The notes below the pieces were generated by a model, which was not told the DNA's origin, ran no database searches, and was given only the letters and a program-made list of their open reading frames with translations. From positions 10,710,895 to 10,774,894 of the forward strand of contig ML664161.1 in NCBI GenBank assembly GCA_007570785.1: a stretch of 64,000 bases of DNA, given 5' to 3'. The DNA is from Antilocapra americana (taxonomy: Eukaryota; Chordata; Mammalia; Artiodactyla; Antilocapridae). A program made the translations under genes and the position numbers. Shown piece after piece: positions 45,016-55,775 of this stretch. How positions within the stretch are numbered: the stretch's first letter is position 1; each line of letters starts with the position of its first letter.

Positions 45016-45580
45016 TCAGTACAGTTCAGTCACTCAGTTGCCTCTGACTCTTTGTGACCCCATAGACTGCCAGGCTTCCCTGTTCTTCATCATTTCTTGG
45101 ACTTTGCTCAAACTCATGTCCCTTGAATCAGTGATTCCATCCAGCCTTCTCATCTTCTGTCGCCCCCTTCACCTCCGACCTTCAATCTTTCTTAGCATCA
45201 GGGTCTTTTCCAATGAGTCAGCTCTTCACATTTGGTGGCCAAAATATTGGAGCTTTAGCTTCAGCCTCAGTCCTTCCAATGAATATTCAGGGATGATTTC
45301 CTTTAGGATTGACTGCTTTGATCTCCTTGCAGTACAAGGGGCCCTTAAGAGTCTTCTCCAACACAGCAATTCAAAAGCATCAATTCTTAAGTGCTCAGCC
45401 TTCTTTATGGTCCAAATTGCACATCAGCACATGACTACTGGAAAAACCATAGGTTTGACCATATGGACCTTTGTTGGCAAAGTAATGTCTCTGATTTTTA
45501 ATAGTATGCTATCTAGATTTGTCATAGTTTTTCTTCCAAGAAGGATGTGTCTTTTAATTTCATGGCTCCATAATCTACAG
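45016..45580 (-). mobile_element. BovB 3' end fragment
   Basis: The plus strand is antisense BovB from ACAGTTCAGTCACTCAGTTG (3' tail) through the C-terminal coding part (GGAGCTTTAGCTTCAGCCTC, AGAGTCTTCTCCAACACAGC, GACCATATGGACCTTTGTTG) to AAGGATGTGTCTTTTAATTT. About 565 bp are present; the copy is 5' truncated after the reverse-transcriptase motif region. A 194-codon frame on the plus strand is purely antisense and not a gene. Confidence 0.93.
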
Positions 45581-46140
45581 CGTACTTTGCTCTTTAGTAG
45601 GGTTTACATAAAACAAGTTTAAGAGAGAAAGAAAATTCAGTTCATGGAAACTGAGCTTCAACAATGATGAAAAACACCTTTTCAAGAGACTAGAAAACTT
45701 GATTCTTGAAGAAGCAGACATGATTCTCAAGATGTTTTATAGATGTAGCTTCCCAGTGAACCCCTTGATAATTGACATTGGCTTTACCATTCATCCCCAG
45801 TTACAGAAATAGCATTCCAGAAGTAGCCAGTATTTTTCATTCATGCCAAACTACAGCTAACACCATAGGCTATTAAATTGAACTAGGCTGTGTATAAGGA
45901 TGTCATGAAAAGCATCTACATATTCCCAGCACCTGAAGAAGCCCCCCTTAGACTGAGGGAAGATAAGTCACGCATGATGGGGCCTGCATGAAAGCAGAGC
46001 ATAAGGGCATCCCCTCCAGGCCTACTGAGATACAGAAAATTGTTGCCATGAAGAAATGTAGGCTCCCTTTCCCAGCTCCTTTGATTTTAACAAAAGGGAC
46101 TGAAAATCTGGATTTGTGTGTAATAGCTTCCTTTTTCTAG
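45581..46140. other. Intergenic DNA, nothing recognised
   Basis: No gene or named repeat. 45905-46040 is less AT-rich. Confidence 0.45.
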
Positions 46141-46245
46141 ATTCTTGCAAATGGTCTTTAAGACATTGCACACTATGTGGGCAAAACACATCACTAGCTG
46201 GATCTGGCCCATGAAGTCCCAGTTTAGAGGCTGTGATATAATTCA
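46141..46245. mobile_element. Possible hAT-type DNA transposon scrap
   Basis: The phrase AGCTGGATCTGGCCCATGAA with a preceding GGGCAAAACACATC resembles the GGCC-rich ends of some mammalian hAT elements. This is a weak match by eye only, and no inverted repeat partner is visible. Confidence 0.3.
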
Positions 46246-47931
46246 GCCTGAAGATTTACACCTGCTGAAATCAGAGAAAAGGAGGATGTGGGAATTAATT
46301 AGATTATTGTGAATAAGAGTTTCTTAATATATTTGGAAAGACCTCCACTTCAAACACTGTATATGAATAATGCATGATAATGAGATGATTATTATACTTT
46401 AAACATAAATGTACTACCACATTAAAATAGCTTCTAAATCCTCCCCTTGTTCTTAGTTGCAGAACAAATTTGCATGCCCCAATTACCAACATTCTGGTGT
46501 GCATTTAGCAGAAGAACACTTTTACAGAAGAATGTGTGTCATTCAGTGAAGAACGTGACATAACAGGCTTTCAAGCTACTAAACTGAACAATGAATTTTT
46601 AATTTTGTCAGTGTCAAATATCAGCTATTCTCCAATTTGTTTAAGGAGTATGGGTGTCTTCCCATGTTTGTACTGTTTTTCTAATTTTTAAAAAAAGACC
46701 TTAGGAAAATGCACCATTTATGAATGCACTGTTTTTCTATTCAGTTTCAGTAATATGGATTACAATCAAAAGTGACATAATATATCCTGGACAATCTTAC
46801 AGAAGACATACATTGCCTATAGAAGTTACAGGGTAAGAGTAATTATTCCTAAATGGTAGGTACTTCCCCATTACTTACAGATGCATAAATAAATAAATAC
46901 AGTTGTACAACACTGTCCCCAGCTAACTTGGAAATATATAACAAATTTCCATGATCCAATAGCTACATTTACATTCTTTCCTACTTCCTACTCTTTTGCC
47001 TATATTCCTTTAAATTTATTTTCAGTAATATATAATTAATACTCAACAGCATAACTGAATTTACTAGCAGTTAATTGTGTCCTCCCACTTAAATACATAG
47101 ATCTTGATGATTCAGACACCATCTACACATATACATGTGTTCTGAGAAATTTTACTTTATAAATCCAAGTAGTATTGTTAAATAGGGGTCAAAGATATTA
47201 AGAATTATTGAAGACTCTATAATTACTCTTGGTGTGGATTCAACCCTTCATTTATTCATCAAACATTTACTTAGCACTTGCTATGTGCCTGACTGAAGTA
47301 CAGGTGTGCACAATGTAAACAGTAAACCTTTTATTACTTATACTACACATTTCTGCAATTATACTATTCTGCTATTAAAGACCTACCAAATGAAGTACAA
47401 GTTGCCATATTATACCATTTGAAACCTGGTGCAACAGTACATAGCCCATTCTGACTTTTTCCCCTCCTCTTCTATGTGTACTAATATTTGCATTTGCAAG
47501 GACCCAGTGAATAAGGAAGTTCTTAAGGTTTGGCTTCATCCAGTAGTCATGACCTCATCTAGCTCTCATACGTTTTATATTTAATAAAGAGGAAAATCTT
47601 TCAGAATAACAGTAAACCCATCCCTGATTTCTACCAGGGTTCTGTTGGCCAGAATCAGATCACAGATATGCCCTGGCCAGAAAGACTGAGCAAGCATTAG
47701 TAGCATCAGCCACACTTACTTAACATCCTCTAACACCCCAATTTAACATCCTTTCTTAAACGTTCATCTTCCCTCATATTACTTCTTTGAAATACCTTCT
47801 TCTTGTGACATCTCCACCTGTCAAAATCCTACATTTCAGTAGCAAACTATGCCTCTCCTTCCCAAAGAGGAGAACTTCTGTATTTTAAACATTCAGTCTG
47901 TCACTACCTTCTTTTCCAATTTTTAGGCTTT
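46246..47931. other. Intergenic DNA, nothing recognised
   Basis: No gene or young repeat. A short MIR/L2-like phrase (TTTACTTAGCACTTGCTATG) is at about 47266-47290. Confidence 0.5.
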
Positions 47932-48640
47932 GTTGAATCACAATAAACTGTGGAAAATTTTTAAAGAGATGGGAATACTAGACTATCTTACCTGTCTCTT
48001 GAGAAACCTGTATGCAGGTCAGGAAGCAACAGTTAGAACTGAACGTGGAACAACAGACTGGTTCCAAATAGGAAAAGGAGTATGTCAAGGCTGTATATTG
48101 TCACCCTGCTTATTTAACTTATATGAAGAGTACATCATGAGAAATGCTGGGCTGGAAAAAGCACAAGATGGAATCAGGACTGCCAGGAGAAATATCAGTA
48201 ACCTCAGATATGCAGATGACACCACCTTTATGGCAGAAAGTGAAGAGGAACTAAAAAGCCTCTTGATAAAAGTGAAAGAGGAGAGTGAAAAGGTTGGCTT
48301 AAAGCTCAACATTCAGAAAACTAAGATCATGGCATCTGGTCCTATCACTTCTTGGGAAATAGATGGGGAAACAATGGAAGCAGTGTCAGACTTTATTTTT
48401 GGGGGTTCCCAAATCACTGCAGATGGTGATTGCAGCCATGAAATTAAAAGACGCTTACTCCTTGGAAGGAAAGTTATGACCAACCTAGATAGCATATTGA
48501 AAAACACAAACATTACTTTGCCAACAAAGGTCCATCTACTCAAGGCTATGGTTTTTCCAGTGGTCATGTATGGATGGGAGAGTTGGATGGTGAAGAAAGA
48601 TGAGGGCCGAAGAATTGAGGCTTTTGAACTGTGGTGTTGA
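47930..48640 (+). pseudogene. BovB reverse transcriptase C-terminal half, long open frame
   Basis: This 236-codon frame contains RT motif B (GKGVCQGCILSPCLFNLY, about residues 48-65) and catalytic YADD (residues 94-97), followed by the conserved BovB thumb and C-terminal region up to AFELWC. It then hits TGA where BovB normally has a Trp codon (TGG to TGA). The same frame continues open for about 60 codons (SILNEISPGC, LKLQYFGHF) until a CGA to TGA change near 48834. Motif A and the endonuclease are missing through 5' truncation, so it cannot be active. Confidence 0.93.
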
Positions 48641-48990
48641 AGAAGACTCTTGAGAGTCCCTTGGACTGCAAGGAGATCCAACCAGTCCATCCTAAATGAG
48701 ATCAGTCCTGGGTGTTCATTGGAAGGACTATGGTTGAAGCTGAAACTCCAATACTTTGGCCACTTCATGCGAAGAGCTGACTCATTTGAAATGACCCTGA
48801 TGCTTGGAAGGATTGGGGGCAGGAGGAGAAGGGGATGACAGAGGATGAGATGGCTGGATGGCATCACCAACTCAATGGCCATGAGTTTGGGTGGACTCCG
48901 GGAGTTGGTGATGGACAGGGAGGCCTGGCGTGCTGCAATTCATGGGGTTGCAAAGAGTTGGACACTATTGAATGACTCAACTGAACTGAA
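47932..48990 (+). mobile_element. BovB LINE, 5' truncated 3' part
   Basis: The copy begins just downstream of RT motif A (AATCACAATAAACTGTGGAA) and keeps a full 3' end: GGATGACAGAGGATGAGATG, GGAGGCCTGGCGTGCTGCAA and a short CAACTGAACTGAA tail. About 1.06 kb. It is much less damaged than the copy at 13.2 kb. Confidence 0.95.
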
Positions 48991-49414
48991 TAGTTATTAG
49001 CATGCATCTTTTCTTTTGGTATCAAATTATAGATATCTTTGAATGTAAGGACAGTTGTGTTGTTGTTGTGTTTTTTTTTTATGGCTTTAAAACCTTTTAT
49101 CACCTTCCTGAATGATATAGGCACTGAACAAATATTTGTGAATAGAATTTTAAAAATTTTAACCCAGAGAATTCTAAAACTATTTGAAGTGAGTTTACAA
49201 GTCAAAACCAAACAACATATGATAGATAAAAGGTCATTTGTTTTTAATGACATTTTCCACATTGCAGGTGCTCTCCTCTGTCTTTAAATTCCCTGGACCA
49301 TAGACAGGTTTTCCCCAGGTCTGGAAAGATCTCTTCTGCTCACATAATTTTCTCTTTCTTTTCTAAGTGTATGTCTAACACAGCGAGATTGTAATATCAT
49401 GTATTGACACCCGC
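48991..49414. other. Intergenic DNA, nothing recognised
   Basis: No gene or named repeat. A TTG/T-run is at 49055-49080. Confidence 0.5.
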
Positions 49415-49628
49415 AGCCTTTACACTTCCCTGGTAGCTCAGCTGGTAAAGAATCTGCCTGCAGTACAGGAGACTGCAGTCCAATTCCTGGACTGGGAAGA
49501 TCTCCTGGAGAAAGCATGGTTACTCACTCCAGTGTTCTGGCCTGGAGAATTCCATGAACTATTACATGGGGTCACGAAGAGTCAGACAACTGAGCGACTT
49601 TTACTTTCACTTTCAGAAGCCTTTACAC
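49415..49628 (+). mobile_element. Bov-tA SINE with target-site duplication
   Basis: A Bov-tA at 49426-49617 with head TTCCCTGGTAGCTCAGCTGG, a worn B-box region, a Bov-A body and a GAGTCAGACAACTGAGCGAC end followed by TTTTACTTTCACTTTC. Perfect 11-bp direct repeats AGCCTTTACAC at 49415-49425 and 49618-49628 define the insertion. Confidence 0.95.
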
Positions 49629-49699
49629 ATAGAAATCAACAAAAGTAATCTTCGTTTTGAAATAGTGAGTTATATAAAAGAAGTTCATTCCTCACTTTC

Positions 49700-49812
49700 A
49701 CTTACACAATCTTAGAAATATATATATATTTTATACGTAATATAAAAACAGTTATATATACATATATAAAACTTAAATTTTATATATACAAATGGTTTTA
49801 TATATATACTTA
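49700..49812. repeat. (TA)-rich low-complexity tract
   Basis: Broken TATATA units alternate with AT-rich spacers over about 110 bp just upstream of the next SINE. It is not a clean microsatellite. Confidence 0.75.
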
Positions 49813-49831
49813 ATGTTTTAAAGTAGTTATC

Positions 49832-50152
49832 AGCATCCCTGGTAGCTCAGCTGATAAAGAATCCACCTGCAATGCAGAAGACCCCCGTTTGATTCCTGGA
49901 TCAGGAAGATCCGCTGGAGAAGGGATAGGCTACCCACTCCAGTTTTCTTGGGCTTCCCCAGTGGCTCAGATGGTAAAGAATCTGCCTGATATGCAGGAGA
50001 CCTGGGTTTGATCCCTGGATTTGGAAGATCCCCTGGAGGAAAGTATGGCAACCCACTCCAGTATTCTTGCCTGGAATCCCCATTAACAGAGGAGCCTGGA
50101 AGGCTACAGTCCATGGGGTCCCAAAGGGTTGGACAGGACTGAGGTGACTAAG
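49832..50152 (+). mobile_element. Bov-tA SINE with doubled tRNA-like head
   Basis: A first head (CCTGGTAGCTCAGCTGATAA) with part of a Bov-A body ends at CCCACTCCAGTTTTCTTGGG. There a second head begins (GGGCTTCCCCAGTGGCTCAG, GGGTTTGATCCCTGGATTTG), followed by a full Bov-A body and a GTTGGACAGGACTGAGGTGA end. This two-head layout is known among Bov-tA subfamilies, so it is probably an inherited structure rather than a local accident. The minus-strand frames here are readthrough. Confidence 0.9.
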
Positions 50153-51439
50153 CACAGCACATATAAACTGATCAATTATCTCTACTTGTTAATATTTTAA
50201 AATTTTGCTTTCTGTCTTAATTACCTCCTGACAACATCTACGTGCATTTGAAATAGTTGCTCATACTTAACATACTGATCAAGTGCACTATTTTTCAAAT
50301 ATTCTTCTGACATCTTGGCCATTATATGTGTGTTTTTGCATTTCTCTGGAATATTGAATTGTCCTCAGGCCTCTAAGTCAGAACATTTTTATGTTCCCAA
50401 ATAAATTTCTTGTAAGAATTTATCACAGACAGATTAAGTTTTCTTGAATCCCTATAATTTATTCTTTGTAAACCTTTACATAGTCTTCAGAAAACAAGCA
50501 CAGCTTGATGCAGACTTATTCAGATCATTGCTATGTTGATAGATTATTTTGTGAAATTTAGTTTTTAAAAATATTTTTGCATCAAGGACTGAGTGACTGA
50601 CTTAAATGAAATATGCTCCCTGAGTCACTGGTATATTAAATGAAATCCAGATATTCCTAAAGTCTTTGAACAGAGTTCCTCTTCTTTTCTTTAATGGATT
50701 TTCACACTTGGTTGTTATTCAGTCATTAGATTCCACTCTACATATGGACAAAAGATTTATTTCAAAAATCCATTTCCTAGTTAAAAGCGGAGAAAAAAAT
50801 ATCTCAAACATTTATTAGAACTTTTTGACCTCACAATGTGAATAGAAAAGAAAATGATTATGAAGGAAAGAATAAACATACAAAAACACCTCTGTATATC
50901 AGCTCTCATATCAAAAATTTAAGAAAAGAAAGAAATTTATTATTTATCATACATCACATGCAAATCAACTGACCAAAATAGGTCTAATTTTTGTATTTTT
51001 CTGAAATGCAAAATATACAGTGATGGGAAACTAAAACTCTGAACTATTTAAAGAAAAGTAGAGCTAAACTTTTCACCTAGGCTATCCCAAATGCATCATA
51101 TACTAATCACATAGCAAAATATAATATCTACCTACCTACCTATCTGTCTATATACCAATACATAAATATGTCATCTGAACCACATCTAGCATACTTAGGA
51201 TTCTTCACCAGAAGGAAAGTAAAGCTGTTCTCAATTTCAATTAAACAACAAAATAAAGATGAATAGTACTTTGTTTATTAAATATATTATTTTTAGAGGA
51301 CATATCATTCAGGCCTGTATACACGGTATTCCCTGATAATCCAGCAAGTTCTATCATATTATCAGACCACTTTTGAAAATTTCATGCTCCACTAAGAAGT
51401 CCAGATAATTAATGTAACATGATGATCCTAAACCATCTA
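50153..51439. other. AT-rich intergenic DNA, nothing recognised
   Basis: No gene or named repeat is visible. A CTAC/TATC-rich run lies at 51128-51156. Confidence 0.5.
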
Positions 51440-51900
51440 CTTCTGTGTACCACCTGCTATGACTACTGTCTGTTAAACATGCAAAAGCCAGTATGGTCAT
51501 TTTTAAAAGTTTATCAAATCATTTTACTTATATGCTTATAAGTCTGCAATAGATTTTCATGCATATAGAAGAAAATGTGAATTCTTTGCCAGTCTCTACT
51601 AGATTCTGTATCATCTAGCCTTAGCTTACCTTTCCAACTTTACCTCATTGCTTTCATCTCCCTGTCTGACTACACTCCAGCCAGCCTTAAAACACCAGCT
51701 CACGTCTTTGTCTTCCACGTGGGTAACTAGGTTCTTCTAGTTGGTGACTTCTCGGTCTATCTTCAATATCTTCAAGTCTTGGTTTAAGTGGTTCCTCTTT
51801 GAAGAGGTTTATTTCTGATGCATCACTCTCTTATGTGTTCCCCAACATGTCATAGGATTTACCACAATTTGTAATTTTGACAAATTATGCAGGCTTCATT
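51440..51900 (+). mobile_element. L2-like LINE remnant
   Basis: The order of degraded segments follows the sense 3' end of L2. It includes CTCTACTAGATTCTGTATCA, TAGCCTTAGCTTACCTTTCC, GACTACACTCCAGCCAGCCT, TCAAGTCTTGGTTTAAGTGG, TTCCTCTTTGAAGAGGTTTA and GTCATAGGATTTACCACAAT. No coding capacity remains. Confidence 0.65.
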
Positions 51901-52160
51901 TTATGGACAATGGTCATGTACTTAGTATAAGCAAGACAACATTTCAAGGACAATTTTAAACTCAGTTTCCCTCAGATTTAAAAAAAAAAATGTGTAGGAA
52001 GATGTGGTGCTATTCATTCTCCCACGCATATTTAAAATAGCCATAGGTATAGATATATGTAGGGTTTTGCTTACAGAGAAAATTACACTGAAGACAACGC
52101 ATAGTCTGGCTGGAGATCTTATCTTTTTTCTTTATTTCTAATGTCATTTCTACAACTTAA

Positions 52161-52398
52161 TAATTACATTCATCCTTACATCCATGCTTATGCTCAGTCA
52201 TGTTCAACTCTTTGTGACCCTTTGGACTGTAGCCTGCCAGGCTCCTCTGTCCTTGGGATTTTCTAAGCAAAAATACTTGAGTGGGTTGTCATTTCCTCTT
52301 CCAGGGGATCTTCCCCACCCAGGGATCGAACCCATGGTCCTGCACTGCAGGTGGATTCTTTATCCCCTGAGCCATGAGGGAAGCCTAATTACATTCAT
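52161..52398 (-). mobile_element. Bov-tA SINE with target-site duplication
   Basis: A complete minus-strand Bov-tA at 52174-52385. The plus strand shows GCTCAGTCATGTTCAACTCT, the antisense Bov-A body, GGGATCGAACCCATGG in the B-box region and a CCTGAGCCATGAGGGAAGCC head. Perfect 13-bp direct repeats TAATTACATTCAT at 52161-52173 and 52386-52398 flank it. Confidence 0.95.
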
Positions 52399-53600
52399 AT
52401 TTATGCTTAATTTTTAATGATTTAACAATAGTAAACATCCTGAAATGCTTACACTTTTACTAAATATACATTGAGTTGAAGATGGTACATCACATTTACA
52501 AAATAAAACTATAATATGTTGCAGAATATGTTTTTTAAAAAATAAACTGAACTTTGAAACTTAAAGATTTAAAATTTTTGAGTGCTATTTATATTTTTAT
52601 AATTATGTGTTTTTTGTGGAGTAGCATTTTCAATTACCAAATTTCAGTTGCCAAATGGTTATTTTTAAGTTTTTTGTTCCTTTAGCAATACTAGATTATA
52701 GTAGCTTAAAGTATTTGGGTATAGTCAAATTATCAGTATAATCTGGATAAGAAATAATGAATGAATATAAATTTAATCACTTCATTTAAAAATGCAGATA
52801 ACATGAGTGAATTCATCTAAATGTATTCCCATTAAAGCATCACTATTTTCCCAAATGCTATCTAATTCAACATGGTTATCTTTGTCATTTACAGAAAAGT
52901 GAACTACAATATAGACAAAATAAAATATAACTGTGATTCATTTCCATATGTGGTTAGTGGCTAATGGCAAAATTTTGAAGGTAACTTATCTTCTATATTA
53001 GGTTATTAGAAAATTAAGAAGGATCTGAAACTATCATTATTCTTTAAGATGGCATATTTTTCTTCTCAAAGCAGAAATTAGCAGAAAGGTCCCAGGTAGA
53101 ACATGGTTCACAGAAGAGAGAGTTTATGCTTCTAAGAACGTCAATATTAAACTGATTTTAAATAAATTTCTTTAAAGAGTGGTAGTATAATATACTTTAG
53201 GATTCTACAATGGAAAAATGAGATTGCATTTCTGTGGAATAAGTGGTGATTTTTCCAACTTAATCTAGGGCTCTCTGTCCTCAAATAAATTGTTCCATGG
53301 TTGACATAAAATAAGTCGTTTGGGCCTTTCTACACAGGGTTTTTCAGATCAAGCTTTTGTGAAGGATTATTACTACAAGGAATTTTACTGAACCAGAAAG
53401 TGTAAATGAAGGATCATTGATGAAATGTGTTGAGAGGAGGGCAAAATGTGAAATGCTGCCGAACTAAAATGAACTTTGTTTTGTCTCCAGGGCAGTCCTG
53501 ACTTAATGAAATGCAGCTATGAGTAGAATAAATCAGCCTTTGCATAGAGAGTTGACAGTGAAAGCTCTTAAAAAGAAACTGCAATGTCCCCAAGATAGAA

Positions 53601-53672
53601 TCTGTGTGTGTATATGTTTGTGTGTATGTGTTTGGGTGTGTATATGTGTGTGTATATAAAATATATTCGTTT
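53601..53672. repeat. Interrupted (TG)n/(TATG)n tract
   Basis: TGTGTGTG blocks are separated by TATA and GTAT units. It is imperfect and therefore probably older and less variable than the tract at 54391. Confidence 0.85.
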
Positions 53673-54387
53673 TCCTTCCTAAATGCATCTGATATATTTG
53701 AAACATTTTCGTTCCTCAGTTATTGAGAGATCAAAAGCCCATCATTTTAACATCAACTGGCATAACTTGAATTTCTTTTTTTATTAAAAACCTTGCCCTT
53801 ACTATGTCTTTTTTCAAAGACAAGATATTTGATACTCTAGGTGGAGGCTGTTTATGTTTCTTCCTTTCAAGAGATGCTTGACAGCTGCTCCCTGGAGAGG
53901 AGCTCGGACTCTTTAAATTTTTATTAGGCTTCGGTATTTGAAATTTGGAGAGTAGACATTAGCCTTTGAGGTGCAGTGTTTGATGGTATGAATCTTTTAA
54001 GCTGTAGTACTGTGAGAGAAGATTTTAGAGATTTGCTACAGACCATTTGTCAGGGGACAATGAGGCATTTGTGAACAGTATACAGTGAAAATATGCTTGC
54101 AAACTTTTCATTAGACAATATAGGAAAATCTTACTGGTATGTTTTACAGGTTTCAATGATATGTCAGATAGCATAGCTACTGAGGATGTAGTGGATTTTT
54201 TTTTTTTTTTACCATTTAGTTCTCATTTTCACACGTCTCCTTGGCTAGAGTTGTTTTATATTACAGAAGTAGAATATAGCACAAATTTTAATGAAAATAA
54301 GCAGAACATGCAAACTGTATAACAGTGTATCAAAATGAATAAAAAAAATAAGGGTGGCAAGAGCTCGAGTGTATGTGTGTGTTCATA

Positions 54388-54390
<3 letters not shown>

Positions 54391-54424
<34 letters not shown>
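54391..54424. repeat. (GT)17 microsatellite
   Basis: A pure GT run of about 34 bp, preceded by a shorter interrupted GT-rich stretch. The length and purity make it a good candidate for length polymorphism. Confidence 0.95.
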
Positions 54425-54428
<4 letters not shown>

Positions 54429-54972
54429 CAAAAGAAGCCTTGTGTGATTTCCAGAGAGCAAAATAGACCTTAGTGAAATCCATTTTATGCACATATTGAA
54501 AGGAATGTTATTCCTTTAATTTTTTTGTTTACAATGTTTCTGCCTTCATTTGTAATCTAGTATTTCCATGATAACATAAACTGGCAGGAAGCCAAATTCA
54601 AGGCACAAGTTCATTATTTCAAATAGCAGCGTACATAGGCTGTGAGAAAAAAATTCACCAGCTTTAGCCAGCCAAGGCATAAAGAGCAATGGTAAAGAAT
54701 TAGATGAAAAAAAGTTGTTTTTATTTAAAAAATAGCATCATGCTCTGCTTTTCTTCTGCTCGAAAGCCTGTATGGGGTAAAAGCAGCTAAAACATGCTGT
54801 ATGCTGGATCGTGGCTTGAGGTATACCATTTAAGGCAGTCAACTGCTGTAATACTATACTAAGCCTTTTAAACTAACAGCTGTTTCCCAAATAGTTCATT
54901 TCTCTGGGAAATATGTCCAGGAGATATCGCAATTAGGGTCTGCTGGGCTCCTAGAAATGTGTACACCCTGTT

Positions 54973-55432
54973 GTGTGGTGTCTTAGCCAGCTCAGATTGC
55001 CATAAGCAAATATCACGGTCTGGGTGGGTTAAATAGAGGACATTGATTTCTCACAGTTCTGGAGGTTGGGAAGTTCAAGTTGCCAGCTGATTTGGTTCCC
55101 TGATGAGGGTGCTCTTGCTGGCTAGCAGCCCAGTCTCCTTCTCACTGTGTCACATTGTGGGGCTGGGAGTGGGGCAAAGGGGAAGGGAGATAGAGACAAA
55201 AGAGAGAAAGAAGAGACAGAAGGCAGAGAGAGAGACTGAGAGAGAGAGAGGAGCTATCTTGTTATCTCTTCCTTAAAAGATACTACTTCCATTATGAGTG
55301 TCCCATCTTCAGGACTTCATCTTATCATAATTATCTCACAAAGGCTTCCACATCCAAATATCATCACTTTGAGGGTGGTTATGCCTTCAACACATGATTT
55401 GGGGGAGCTACACAATTTAATCCATAACACCT
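54973..55432 (-). mobile_element. MLT1-like (ERVL-MaLR) LTR
   Basis: Antisense MLT1 order on the plus strand: GTCTTAGCCAGCTCAGATTG, TGGGTGGGTTAAATAGAGGA, TCTCACAGTTCTGGAGGTTG, then a purine-rich expansion (55190-55251), GATACTACTTCCATTATGAG, CACAAAGGCTTCCACATCCA and a CAATTTAATCCATAACA end. It is a non-coding LTR of a mammal-wide family. The GA-rich stretch in the middle is longer than usual and looks like a secondary simple-repeat expansion. Confidence 0.82.
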
Positions 55433-55450
55433 GATTTTCTTTTTGACCTA

Positions 55451-55775
55451 TTTTGTTCTCTTTTTTAAGTTTTTATTTATGTATTTATTTTTGCTGCACC
55501 GGGTCTTCATTGTTGCACAGCAAGTGGAGGCTACTCTCTAGTTGTGATATGTGGGCTTCTCATTGCAGTGGCATCTCTTGTTGTGGAGCAAGGGTTCTAG
55601 GTATGAGGGCTTCGATTCCAGGCTTGAGAGCAAAGGCTTAGTAGTTGTGCCCCACAGGCTTAGTTGCTCAGTGGCATGTGGGATCTTTACAGATTAGGAT
55701 CGGACCCATGTCTCCTGCATTGGCAGGCAGACTGTTTACTACTGAGCCACCAGGGAAGTCCCCTTGTTTTGTTCT
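55451..55775 (-). mobile_element. CHR-type cetartiodactyl SINE
   Basis: The minus strand starts with a tRNA-like head (antisense on plus: CTGCATTGGCAGGCAGACTG, CTACTGAGCCACCAGGGAAG). Unlike Bov-tA, its body carries antisense phrases such as GCTTAGTTGCTCAGTGGCAT, GTTGTGGAGCAAGGGTTCTA and GCTGCACCGGGTCTTCATTG, with an antisense A-rich tail at 55461-55490. Direct repeats TTTTGTTCT at 55451-55459 and 55767-55775 are a plausible 9-bp target-site duplication. CHR elements predate the ruminant-specific Bov-tA. Confidence 0.8.

Larger units (their letters stand above)
52399..54972. other. Intergenic DNA with (TG)n tracts; possible conserved block at 53400-54100
   Basis: No gene is recognised. Two TG microsatellites occur (53601-53672 and 54391-54424, listed separately) and a T run at 54196-54211. 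53400-53560 and 53860-54110 contain complex, non-repetitive sequence with phrases such as AAATGCAGCTATGAGTAGAA and TTTTTATTAGGCTTCGGTAT that look like conserved non-coding DNA. That is an impression only. Confidence 0.4.

Noticed and set aside
45038..45622. 194-codon open frame on the plus strand
   Set aside because: It is the antisense of a BovB C-terminal coding region and 3' end. The true element is on the minus strand.
48313..48882. 189-codon open frame on the minus strand
   Set aside because: It lies antisense to the BovB copy at 47.93-48.99 kb, and the same antisense pattern recurs at 14050-14367 and 61151-61627.
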